In this document: piece after piece, positions 34,552 to 42,281 of the stretch
Layout: every line of letters starts with the position of its first letter
Numbering within the stretch: position 1 is the first letter of the stretch
DNA from: Rhodoferax potami
GTDB lineage: Bacteria; Pseudomonadota; Gammaproteobacteria; Burkholderiales; Burkholderiaceae_C
Assembly: GCF_032193805.1 (NCBI RefSeq)
Contig: NZ_JAVBIK010000001.1
Span: forward strand, 2,625,001-2,689,000
Length of the DNA: 64,000 nucleotides
Direction: 5' to 3'
Translations under genes and position numbers: made by a program
Notes under the pieces: model-generated
What the model saw: the letters and a program-made list of their open reading frames with translations, nothing else
What the model was told of the DNA's origin: nothing
Database searches by the model: none

Positions 34552-34647
34552 GTGCACGGCATTCCAGTCTGCGTGCACCCGGGCTGCTTGGCTGTGTGGA
34601 AGGGCACACAGCTATTCGCTATGGGCCCTGCGCAATGGCGCAGGGCC
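34552..34647. other. Cluster of three perfect hairpins
   Basis: GTGCACG...CGTGCAC (34552-34558/34572-34578), GCTGTGTG-GAAGGG-CACACAGC (34591-34612) and GGCCCTGCGC-AATG-GCGCAGGGCC (34624-34647) follow one another. None has a T-tract. They would lie in the transcript leader of the small membrane gene on the minus strand, or form a structured element of their own. Nothing else in the 34525-34660 interval is recognisable. Confidence 0.6.
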
Positions 34648-34660
34648 GAACGAGACTTAA

Positions 34661-34780
34661 GACTGGGGCCGCGAGTTCGACACCGTGGTGCAGGACCAGA
34701 TCAAAAAAGGCCAGCTCGACCAGCTGCCCAAGTTCCAGTCGCCAGGCGCGGTGCTGCCGGATGAGATGCCGCGCTTGTAA
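34661..34780 (+). pseudogene. Unassigned C-terminal gene fragment
   Basis: An open frame of 39 codons with no start (a TAA precedes it) reads DWGREFDTVVQDQIKKGQL and ends PDEMPRL. Codon use looks like real coding sequence, so it is probably the 3' end of a deleted gene. I do not recognise the family. Confidence 0.4.
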
Positions 34781-34810
34781 CGGCGTTGCGCTCCCTCCTA
34801 TACTGGCCGA

Positions 34811-35512
34811 ATGAACGAGTTAGTGCATTCCAATAAAGAGACAGACAAACCCACCCGACGCAAAGCGGCCGCGGCCGGTAGCGCCAAGGCTGCGCCCACG
34901 CGCACCAACGACCCGGCCCGCACCATGGCCGGCATCCTGGAGGTGGCGACCAAAGAATTTGCCGACAAGGGTTTGAGCGGTGCACGCATCGACGCGATTG
35001 CCGAGGCCACCCACACCAGCAAGCGGATGATTTACTACTACTACGGCAGCAAAGAGGGCTTGTACCTCGCGGTGCTGGAGGAGTCGTACCGACGCATGCG
35101 GCAGATCGAGGGCGACTTGCACCTGGACGATCTGGAGCCCGAAGCCGCCTTGCGGCGCCTGGTGGAGTTCACCTTCGACCGCCATGCCGACAACGAAGAT
35201 TTCATCCGCCTAGTGATGAACGAGAACATCCAGCAGGGCACTTTTCTGGCCCAGAGCACCTCGATCCAGCAGCTCAACGTGCCGGCGATCGAGTCGATAC
35301 GCCGGCTCTACCAACGGGGCGTGGAGCAAGGCGTGTTCCGCGAGTGGCTGGACCCTGTGGACATTCACGCGTCCATTTCGGCGCTGACGTTTTTCAACGT
35401 GTCCAACCGCCACACCTTCGGGCTGATCTTCAAGGACAAGGCGCGCTCTGCCCAATCGGCCGACCGGCGCGCCAGCATCACCGACATGGTGGTGCGCTTC
35501 GTGCGCAAGTAA
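34811..35512 (+). CDS. TetR-family transcriptional regulator
   Basis: A 233-residue regulator with an N-terminal helix-turn-helix (about residues 38-84, ILEVATKEFADKGLSGARID then THTSKRMIYYYYGSKEGLY) and a C-terminal ligand domain. A poly-basic/Ala leader of about 30 residues precedes it. It stands directly upstream of the TRAP transporter operon in the same direction (117 bases before dctQ), so it probably controls that operon in response to the transported compound. No operator was pinpointed. Confidence 0.9.
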   Translation: MNELVHSNKETDKPTRRKAAAAGSAKAAPTRTNDPARTMAGILEVATKEFADKGLSGARIDAIAEATHTSKRMIYYYYGSKEGLYLAVLEESYRRMRQIEGDLHLDDLEPEAALRRLVEFTFDRHADNEDFIRLVMNENIQQGTFLAQSTSIQQLNVPAIESIRRLYQRGVEQGVFREWLDPVDIHASISALTFFNVSNRHTFGLIFKDKARSAQSADRRASITDMVVRFVRK

Positions 35513-35628
35513 TTCCTTTCCGGCATAACAGCTTTCCCGGTTATGCCCGGTTGCTTTAGAGAAAACCCGCAATATTAAAAACTAACTAGTTCGTACATTA
35601 TTGGAAGTGAGACTTTCCGGAGATCTGT

Positions 35629-36147
35629 GTGCTCAAAAAATTTATCGATGGCTATTGCCGACTGCTGGGGTATGTCATCGCGGCCGCTCTTGCGCTGATG
35701 GTGGTGCTGGTGTTCGGCAACGTGTTCATGCGTTATGCCTTCAACTCGGGGCTGACCGTGTCGGAAGAGTTGTCCCGCTGGTTGTTTGTGTGGGTCACCT
35801 TCTTGGGCGCCGTGATCGCTTTGCGCGACAACGCCCATTTGGGTACCGACATGCTGGTCGGCAAGTTCGGCCCCAAGGGCAAGCGCTTTGCCATGGGCGT
35901 GTCTTTGCTCTTGATGATCTGGTGCCTGTGGCTGATCTTCAAAGGGACTTATGACCAATTCCTGGTCAACAAGGACTCCGACAGCCCGGTGATGGAGGTC
36001 TCCATGGGCTGGTTTTATGCCGGTGGCATGGTGTTCTCGGCCTTGAGTTTTCCGATCCTGGCGCTGGACCTGTTCCGCCTAGTGACCGGCCAAATTGCCG
36101 ACAAGGACCTGATGCTGATTCAGGAATCCGAAGAAGCCCCCCACTAA
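35629..36147 (+). CDS. dctQ: TRAP transporter small permease (DctQ)
   Basis: A 172-residue four-helix membrane subunit of a tripartite ATP-independent periplasmic transporter, driven by ion gradients. Typical features are NVFMRYAFNSGLTVSEELSR and VTFLGAVIALRDNAHLGTDM. The start is GTG 35629 (MLKKFIDG). It is followed by the large permease after 18 bases. With DctM it forms the membrane complex. Confidence 0.93.
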   Translation: MLKKFIDGYCRLLGYVIAAALALMVVLVFGNVFMRYAFNSGLTVSEELSRWLFVWVTFLGAVIALRDNAHLGTDMLVGKFGPKGKRFAMGVSLLLMIWCLWLIFKGTYDQFLVNKDSDSPVMEVSMGWFYAGGMVFSALSFPILALDLFRLVTGQIADKDLMLIQESEEAPH

Positions 36148-36165
36148 GCCCCGGAGCCCATTGTC

Positions 36166-37443
36166 ATGACGATCATTATTTTTCTGGGTTCTCTGCTGGC
36201 AGCCATGGCCATCGGTGTGCCCATCGCCTTTTCTTTGCTGTTGTGCGGTGCGGCCCTGATGTGGCACCTCAACATGTTCGATGCGCAAATCCTCGCGCAG
36301 AACCTGCTCGAGGGCTCCAACAGCTTCCCGCTGCTGGCAGTGCCTTTCTTCATGCTGGCCGGTGAAATCATGAATGCAGGCGGCTTGTCCCGCCGCATCG
36401 TGAACTTTGCGATGGCGCTGGTCGGCCACGTCAAAGGGGGTTTGGGCTATGTGACGATCGTGGCCGCGGTGATCATGGCCTCGCTATCCGGCTCTGCGGT
36501 GGCGGACGCCGCGGCCTTGACCGCCTTGCTACTGCCCATGATGGTGGCTGCGGGCCACGACAAAGGTCGCTCTGCGGGCCTGATTGCATCGGCCGGCATC
36601 ATCGCGCCGGTCATACCGCCGAGCATCGGGTTTGTGATCTTCGGCGTGGCCGCCAACGTGTCCATTTCCAAGCTGTTCATGGCGGGTGTGTTTCCGGGCT
36701 TGATGCTGGCACTCTCGTTGGTGGTGACCTGGTGGTGGTTGGCTCGCAAAGAGCACATCACCCCGCCGCCTCGCAAAACCATGGCCGAAGTGCTGGACGC
36801 CATGCGCCTGGCCACCTGGGCGCTGGTGCTGCCCTTCATCATCGTGTTCGGGCTCAAGTTCGGCGTGTTCACCCCCACTGAGGCTGCGGTTGTGGCGGCG
36901 GTGTACTCCTTATTCATCTCGACGGTGATCTACCGCGAGCTGACCTTCGCCAAGCTAATTCCGCTGTTTATCTCTGCGGCCAAAACCAGCGCGGTGGTGA
37001 TGTTCCTGGTGGCTGCTGCGATGGTCTCTGCCTGGCTGATTACCGTGGCAAACCTGCCGGCCCAGGTGGTGGAGTTGCTGCAGCCACTGCTGGACAGCCC
37101 GCGCCTGCTGATGTTCGCGATCATGGTGCTCGTCATTGTGGTGGGTACTGCCCTGGACATGACGCCCACCATCCTGCTGCTGACTCCGGTTTTGATGCCT
37201 GTCATCAAGGCTGCAGGCATTGACCCGGTGTACTTCGGTGTGCTGTTCATCATCAACAACGCGATCGGCCTGATCACACCGCCGGTAGGCACCGTGCTCA
37301 ATGCCGTGGCCGGTGTGGGCAAGGTCCGGATGGATGAAGTCACCAAAGGCGTGGTGCCTTTCATGATTGCCCAGTTCGCCATCATGTTCTTGATGGTGCT
37401 GTTCCCGCAACTCGTGATGGTGCCGGCCCGCTGGTTCTATTGA
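36166..37443 (+). CDS. dctM: TRAP transporter large permease (DctM)
   Basis: The 425-residue membrane subunit that carries the transport pathway. Conserved features include GSNSFPLLAVPFFMLAGEIM, SGSAVADAAALT and IPPSIGFVIFG, and TPPVGTVLNAVAGVGK. About 12 helices are present and the length is standard. A perfect hairpin follows before dctP, and the operon continues to the binding protein and two enzymes. Confidence 0.95.
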   Translation: MTIIIFLGSLLAAMAIGVPIAFSLLLCGAALMWHLNMFDAQILAQNLLEGSNSFPLLAVPFFMLAGEIMNAGGLSRRIVNFAMALVGHVKGGLGYVTIVAAVIMASLSGSAVADAAALTALLLPMMVAAGHDKGRSAGLIASAGIIAPVIPPSIGFVIFGVAANVSISKLFMAGVFPGLMLALSLVVTWWWLARKEHITPPPRKTMAEVLDAMRLATWALVLPFIIVFGLKFGVFTPTEAAVVAAVYSLFISTVIYRELTFAKLIPLFISAAKTSAVVMFLVAAAMVSAWLITVANLPAQVVELLQPLLDSPRLLMFAIMVLVIVVGTALDMTPTILLLTPVLMPVIKAAGIDPVYFGVLFIINNAIGLITPPVGTVLNAVAGVGKVRMDEVTKGVVPFMIAQFAIMFLMVLFPQLVMVPARWFY

Positions 37444-37455
37444 TGCGATTCCAAG

Positions 37456-37485
37456 CCTGTGCGTGATGGGTACGCCACGCACAGG
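37456..37485 (+). terminator. Hairpin between dctM and dctP
   Basis: CCTGTGCGTG (37456-37465) pairs perfectly with CACGCACAGG (37476-37485) around a 10-base loop, with ATTCTTATT following. Located before the binding-protein gene, it may attenuate or protect the mRNA so that dctP is made separately from the permeases. Confidence 0.55.
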
Positions 37486-37543
37486 ATTCTTATTCACCGC
37501 GTACGCCTGCTTTTTATATTTCTAACTGTCCAGGAGACAACTC

Positions 37544-38548
37544 ATGAAGCGACTGTTTATCAAATCCGTCTTGGCAACCGTGGCATTGGCCGCTTGTGGG
37601 CTGGCATCGGCCCAGGACATCAAAGAGCGCACCATCAAATTCGGCCTGAACAGCCCCGAAGGTCACCCCGCCGTGGCCGGTATGCGCAAATTCGCATCCG
37701 CGGTCGAAGCCAAGTCAGGTGGCAAGATCAAGGTGCAGTTGTTCTTGAACGGATCTTTGGGTAGCGACCAGGCCACCTTGTCCGCACTTAAGGGCGGCAC
37801 CGTGGAAATGGCCGTGATGAACTCCGGCATTCTGGCCAGCGAAGTGAAAGCGCTGGAAATTTTTGACTTCCCCTTCCTGTTTGCCAACGAGAAAGAAGCG
37901 GACGCGATTGTGGACGGCCCCATTGGTCAGAAAATGCACGCCGCCTTGGCGGACCGTGGCATCGTTGGCCTGTCTTACTGGGAGCTGGGTTTCCGCAACA
38001 TCACCACCGGTAAAAAGGTCATCACCAAGGTGGACGACATCGCCGGCCTGAAGCTGCGCGTGATCCCCAACGCCATCAACGTGGACTGGGTGAAGGCTTT
38101 GGGCGCGAACCCCACACCGCTGCCATTCCCTGAGGTGTATGCCGCCCTGGAGCAGGGCGCGATTGACGGCCAGGAAAACCCGATCGCCGTGATCGCCGCC
38201 AACAAGTTCTGGGAAGTGCAAAAGAACGTGGCCCTCACCAACCACCAGTACAACCCCCAGTCCGTGATCTTCAGCAAAAAGGTGTGGGACACCATGTCTG
38301 CTGTTGAAAAGAAAATCATCGACGAGTCCGCCGACGAAGCGGTGAAAGCCCAGCGTGAAGCCAACCGCGCCGCCTTGAACAACAACCTCGAGTTGCTCAA
38401 GAAAAACGGAATGAACGTGACGACTCTGCCAGCGGCAGAAATCGCCAAGCTGCGTGAGAAGATGAAGCCCGTGATCGACAAGCACAGCGCTGCCTTGGGC
38501 ACCGTCGTGGCTGATGTGCAGGCCGAGTTGGCCAAGATGCGCAAGTAA
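37544..38548 (+). CDS. dctP: TRAP transporter substrate-binding protein (DctP)
   Basis: The 334-residue periplasmic receptor of the TRAP system. Signal peptide MKRLFIKSVLATVALAACGL (with ASAQ before the mature part), then FGLNSPEGHPAVAGMRKFA, and the conserved IPNAINVDWVKALGANPTPL with the Arg-containing KLRVIPNAIN ligand region and EVYAALEQGAIDGQENP. The ligand probably carries a carboxylate. AGGAGACA precedes the ATG. A hairpin separates it from aroQ-like downstream. Confidence 0.95.
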   Translation: MKRLFIKSVLATVALAACGLASAQDIKERTIKFGLNSPEGHPAVAGMRKFASAVEAKSGGKIKVQLFLNGSLGSDQATLSALKGGTVEMAVMNSGILASEVKALEIFDFPFLFANEKEADAIVDGPIGQKMHAALADRGIVGLSYWELGFRNITTGKKVITKVDDIAGLKLRVIPNAINVDWVKALGANPTPLPFPEVYAALEQGAIDGQENPIAVIAANKFWEVQKNVALTNHQYNPQSVIFSKKVWDTMSAVEKKIIDESADEAVKAQREANRAALNNNLELLKKNGMNVTTLPAAEIAKLREKMKPVIDKHSAALGTVVADVQAELAKMRK

Positions 38549-38557
38549 TCACGCCGT

Positions 38558-38585
38558 GCGGAGTGGCCTGCAAGGGCTGCTCCGC
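38558..38585 (+). terminator. Hairpin between dctP and the AroQ-type gene
   Basis: GCGGAG (38558-38563) pairs with CTCCGC (38580-38585), with additional GGCC/GGC pairing inside, followed by GTTTGATT. It may be partial attenuation within the operon. Confidence 0.45.
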
Positions 38586-38614
38586 GTTTGATTCCATCTT
38601 CTCTAGAGGTTTGT

Positions 38615-39061
38615 ATGAAAGTCCTGATGCTCCACGGCATTAACCACAACATGTTCGGCAAGCGCGATCCGGTGCAGTACGGCACCATCACGCTCGATGA
38701 AATCAACGCCGACCTGACGGCCTTGGGCCGCGAACTGGGTGTGGAGGTGGAGACCTTTCAAACCAACCATGAAGGCGCCATGTGCGAGCGCATTCACCAA
38801 GGTTTCATCGACGGTGTGGACGCAGTCCTCATCAACGCCGGCGCCTGGACGCACTACAGCTATGGCATCCGCGACGCGCTGGCCATCCTGACCTGCCCCA
38901 TCGTCGAGTTGCACATGTCCAATATTCACGCCCGTGAGGAGTTCCGGCACAAATCCGTGTTCGCGGAAATCGTCAAGGGCCAGATCGCAGGCTTCGGCGC
39001 GGACAGCTACCTGCTGGCCCTGCGCGCCGGGGTGTCTGCGGCGAAAGCTGCGAAAAAATGA
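38615..39061 (+). CDS. aroQ: Type II 3-dehydroquinate dehydratase-like enzyme
   Basis: A 148-residue enzyme of the AroQ/QutE family, which interconverts 3-dehydroquinate and 3-dehydroshikimate. The active-site regions are QTNHEGAMCERIHQ, INAGAWTHYSYGIRDAL and HMSNIHAREEFRHKS. The N-terminal loop reads HGINHNMFGKRDP instead of the usual GPNLNLLGxREP, so it belongs to a side branch, probably catabolic. ATG 38615 has AGAGG upstream. Its stop overlaps the next gene (ATGA). A TRAP transporter directly upstream suggests that it degrades an imported quinate- or shikimate-type acid. Confidence 0.88.
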   Translation: MKVLMLHGINHNMFGKRDPVQYGTITLDEINADLTALGRELGVEVETFQTNHEGAMCERIHQGFIDGVDAVLINAGAWTHYSYGIRDALAILTCPIVELHMSNIHAREEFRHKSVFAEIVKGQIAGFGADSYLLALRAGVSAAKAAKK

Positions 39062-39897
39062 TCATCAACGGCAATACAGAGCTCATTGTTCACCTCGGTT
39101 ACCCGACCCACGCCTTCAAGGCGCCCATGATCTACAACCCCTGGTTTGAAAAAGCCGGGGTCAATGCGGTGGTGGTGCCCATGGGCTCCAAGCCAGAAGA
39201 TTTCCCCGCCTTCTTGCGCAGCGTGTTCAAGCTCTCCAACATCCGGGGCGCCCTGATCACTATGCCGCACAAGGTGACCACCACCACGCTGGTGGACGAG
39301 CTCTCGCCCACCGCCCAGATTGCTGGTGCCTGCAACGCCGTGCGCCTAGGGCCTCAAGGCCAGTTGCAAGGCGACATGTTCGATGGCGCAGGCTTCGTGC
39401 GCGGGGTGCTGCGCAAAGGGCTGGTGCTCAAGGGCGCACGCGCTCTGGTAGTGGGGAGCGGTGGCGTGGGCTGTGCGATTGCCGCATCGCTGGCAGCCGA
39501 AGGCTTGTCGGCGTTGGCGCTGTTTGATGTGAATGCAGACGCCGCTGAGGGGCTGGCAGCACGGTTGCGCCAGCACTACCCGCAGATTGATGTCACCACC
39601 GGATCCACCGATCCGGCAGGTTTTGACCTGGTGGTGAACGCTACGCCGCTGGGCATGAACGAGGGTGACCCGATGCCCCTCGATGTGTCGCGCCTGTCAG
39701 CCCGCACCTTCGTGGGCGAAGTGGTCATGAAAACCGAGACCACCGCATTTCTGGCGGCAGCCATTGCACGTGGCTGCCAGGTGCAGGTGGGCTCGGACAT
39801 GTTGTTTGAGCAGATTCCGGCGTATCTGGAGTACTTCGGCCTGCCCAGCACCCATGCCGACGAGCTACGCGCATTGGCTACTTTGCAGTACCAGTAA
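39058..39897 (+). CDS. Shikimate/quinate dehydrogenase-like protein
   Basis: A 279-residue AroE/YdiB-family dehydrogenase. It shows HAFKAPMIYNPWF in the substrate domain, the catalytic Lys in ITMPHKVTTTTLVDE, the substrate Asp in GDMFDGAGFVRG (usually GDNTDG), and the nucleotide motif VVGSGGVGCAIAASLA. The altered loop suggests a substrate different from biosynthetic AroE. It is coupled to the AroQ-type gene by an ATGA overlap and belongs to the TRAP operon, so a catabolic role on quinate or shikimate is likely. NAD or NADP preference cannot be read with confidence. Confidence 0.88.
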   Translation: MIINGNTELIVHLGYPTHAFKAPMIYNPWFEKAGVNAVVVPMGSKPEDFPAFLRSVFKLSNIRGALITMPHKVTTTTLVDELSPTAQIAGACNAVRLGPQGQLQGDMFDGAGFVRGVLRKGLVLKGARALVVGSGGVGCAIAASLAAEGLSALALFDVNADAAEGLAARLRQHYPQIDVTTGSTDPAGFDLVVNATPLGMNEGDPMPLDVSRLSARTFVGEVVMKTETTAFLAAAIARGCQVQVGSDMLFEQIPAYLEYFGLPSTHADELRALATLQYQ

Positions 39898-39938
39898 GCC
39901 TTTAACCAGGCCTTGTTCCGGGGCCTTTTACTAGGCGT

Positions 39939-41708
39939 TTACCGGGTGGCTGTGAGCAGCCACTCGCGACGGAACAGCCAGTCTTGCACCTGCCAGAGGT
40001 TGTCCAGCGTGACTTCGCCGTCCTTGTGGCGGCTCTTCACGTGCCAGCGCTGCGCCAACATAGTGCAATCAGGCAGGCAGGAGGGCAGCTCGTTCAAGTC
40101 CTCTTGTAGCCAGACCACGGCATCAAATTCATTCAGCAAGCGCGCTAGCCGTTCCTTGGGCGGCATCTCGGGGTAGAGCGCGCCGGTGTTGCGGCCTTCC
40201 GCGTCATAGGGCGTGATGCGCGCGCCATGTAGCTGGAAGTGATAGCGCTCATACTGCCCGGTAAAGCCGTTGGGCACGGCGACCCGCTGGCCCTTCATTT
40301 GCGCTTCAATGGCCGGGCTGTAGCCCGCTTCGTCTTTGGAGATCGGTTGCACCATGAGGGTGAAGCAGCCATACACCGCCAGCACTGCCACAAGGCTGGC
40401 ATTGCCCGCCCATGATTTTCGGCAAAAACCGGCGATAGCCGCCGTAATGCCTGCGCCTGCAGCTATCAAAGTAATAGCGACTTCGCTGGTGGATGCCATC
40501 GACAAGTTCCCCATCACCCAGCTGATCCGACCGAGCATCACCAATGCCGGGACTGTGATCAGCAGGGTGAGCCAGAACCACAGACGGGGCAGCCGGTCCC
40601 ACACCAGTGCCATGGCAATCGCCACCGCCGGCATGGCAGTAATCACATAGCGCTCCGAGCGCTGGTTGGGCACGGTGAACACCACCAGCCACACCACGAT
40701 CCAGGCCAGCAAGACCCAGAGCGATGGGCTCAGGTTCGAGAGGCGGCGCAGCTGTCCCGTATGGCGCAGGGCCAGCAGGCAAAAACCCAGCACCGGCAGC
40801 GCCAACAAACCACCGTTTGACGGGTAGGCCAGCAGCTGCGTCCACATCGGGTAAGGGCCCGACAGCGCGGCCTGCCAGTAGCCCATGCTGCTGGACATCT
40901 TGCCCGCGTTTTCTGCCACCACGAACTCCTGCCAGACACTGGCGGGGTCCGGGTCCAACACAAACCACAGCGCAAAAATACCCAGGCCCAGCACAGCGCT
41001 CCAGCCGCAACCCAGCGTGGTGCGCAACGCGGTGCGCCAGCTCCAAGGCGTGTTCAGCAGCACCGCGCACCACAAGGCGGCAGCGGCCGGTGCCACCAGC
41101 GCAAAAGACTTGTAGGCCGCGCCCAGGCCCATGGCGATACCGAACAAGGTGTAGGCCACGGGGCCGGGAGTGGTGTCCGCACGGTGCATGCTGCCGTCGG
41201 CGCTTGCGCGCAGGCGCAGCCACAGCACCCACCACATGGGCAAGGCCAGCCAGAAGGTCTCAGGCGCAGAGGTGAGGTACACCCGCCCGTAACGGAAGGT
41301 AGAGAAAAACAACAGGTACAGCGCAGCGGCCACGCAAGCGGTGCGCACCCGGCTCGACGCTTCGCTCATCCGGTAAGCAAAAAACGCCAGCAGGGCGGTG
41401 GTGGCAAAGGTGTAGGCAATGCTGGGCAGGCGCAATGCGAACAAACTCCAGGTCTCCCCCCAACCGCCGGCCACCATGGCCTGCCAGATCAGCAGGGGCG
41501 GCTTGGTATTGCGGGTGCCCACCAGCTCGGACTGTAGCGGCAGCCAATGGTCGCTCTCGGCCGTCATGCGGGCGATATGGATGTAGACCATTTCGTCGCC
41601 ATTGGTGGGGGCGTAGCTGCCGCCCAAACCCAAGAGATACAAAGCACTTGCTATAAAAACAAGAGCTAACCACGCAATATCGGCGGGGGCTATTTGCTTA
41701 TTTGGCAT
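39939..41708 (-). CDS. Glycosyltransferase family 39 (ArnT-like)
   Basis: A 589-residue polytopic inner-membrane glycosyltransferase that uses polyprenyl-phosphate sugars, like ArnT/PMT. The first periplasmic loop has APTNGDEMVYIHIARMTAES, with the acidic pair (DE) typical of the catalytic site, and LPLQSELVGTRNTKPPLLIW, matching ArnT loops. About 12 helices follow and then a soluble C-terminal domain. A short dispersed repeat lies within it at 40452-40480. With GtrA and the GT9 gene upstream on the same strand it suggests modification of lipopolysaccharide or another surface glycan. The donor sugar is unknown. Confidence 0.85.
   Translation of the reverse strand: MPNKQIAPADIAWLALVFIASALYLLGLGGSYAPTNGDEMVYIHIARMTAESDHWLPLQSELVGTRNTKPPLLIWQAMVAGGWGETWSLFALRLPSIAYTFATTALLAFFAYRMSEASSRVRTACVAAALYLLFFSTFRYGRVYLTSAPETFWLALPMWWVLWLRLRASADGSMHRADTTPGPVAYTLFGIAMGLGAAYKSFALVAPAAAALWCAVLLNTPWSWRTALRTTLGCGWSAVLGLGIFALWFVLDPDPASVWQEFVVAENAGKMSSSMGYWQAALSGPYPMWTQLLAYPSNGGLLALPVLGFCLLALRHTGQLRRLSNLSPSLWVLLAWIVVWLVVFTVPNQRSERYVITAMPAVAIAMALVWDRLPRLWFWLTLLITVPALVMLGRISWVMGNLSMASTSEVAITLIAAGAGITAAIAGFCRKSWAGNASLVAVLAVYGCFTLMVQPISKDEAGYSPAIEAQMKGQRVAVPNGFTGQYERYHFQLHGARITPYDAEGRNTGALYPEMPPKERLARLLNEFDAVVWLQEDLNELPSCLPDCTMLAQRWHVKSRHKDGEVTLDNLWQVQDWLFRREWLLTATR
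40452..40480 (-). repeat. Short dispersed repeat inside the GT39 gene
   Basis: On the minus strand ACTTTGATAGCTGCAGGCGC matches the core of the 11560-11605 and 26503-26545 repeats (GATAGCTG, then GCGC). It is read in frame as Ala/Ile-rich membrane sequence. Confidence 0.55.
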
Positions 41709-41798
41709 AAAAAGAGCGGCGGGGTTGTAGGCCTGTGGATGCCGTGGGCACCCGAGCGGTCGTGCGCCGTGCCATGGCCTTGGCGCAGCGGATGGCCG

Positions 41799-42281
41799 TC
41801 AGTCGCGGTGACGCTTGAACGTCCACCGGTCGTTGGCCAGAAAGTTGCTGACACTGGCTGCCAGGATGGCAATGATGTTGGCCAGCCGGTAGTCCATGCT
41901 GCCGGACAGCAGCAAGGTCAATACATATTGCATGCCACTACCGAAAGCCGACGCAGTGACGTACTGCCCGAACTCCATGCCCAGCAAGCGCAGGCTGACG
42001 GGTTGCACTTCGCCGGCTTCCAGCGTTTTCACCCGGTCGGACCAAGTCCATAGCCGGTTCCAGGTGAAGTTGTTCAGGGTTGCCAGCGCAATCGCCAGCA
42101 CCAATGAAAAGTAGGGCTTGTTGTAGCCGGATTCGATCTCGTTGAACAAAAACTCATGACCGAAATGCAGCACCGCCAGGTTCACCACGGTGCCGCTCGC
42201 ACCCACAATGCCGAACTTGATGTACCGGTAGCGCTCCAGCAGCCCGAGGGCCCACAGCACGGTGCGTTGCAGCCCGTTCAT
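41799..42281 (-). CDS. GtrA-family flippase-like membrane protein
   Basis: A 160-residue protein with four helices of the GtrA family, which is thought to flip polyprenyl-phosphate sugars across the inner membrane. It shows KFGIVGASGTVVNLAVLH in the first helix and NFTWNRLWTW and NFLANDRWTFKRH at the conserved loops. It lies between the GT9 and GT39 genes and overlaps the former by four bases. It probably supplies the lipid-linked sugar used by the GT39 enzyme. Confidence 0.88.
   Translation of the reverse strand: MNGLQRTVLWALGLLERYRYIKFGIVGASGTVVNLAVLHFGHEFLFNEIESGYNKPYFSLVLAIALATLNNFTWNRLWTWSDRVKTLEAGEVQPVSLRLLGMEFGQYVTASAFGSGMQYVLTLLLSGSMDYRLANIIAILAASVSNFLANDRWTFKRHRD

Noticed and set aside
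34624..34647. Rho-independent terminator
   Set aside because: The stem is perfect but there is no T-tract on either strand, so it is listed only as a structural element.
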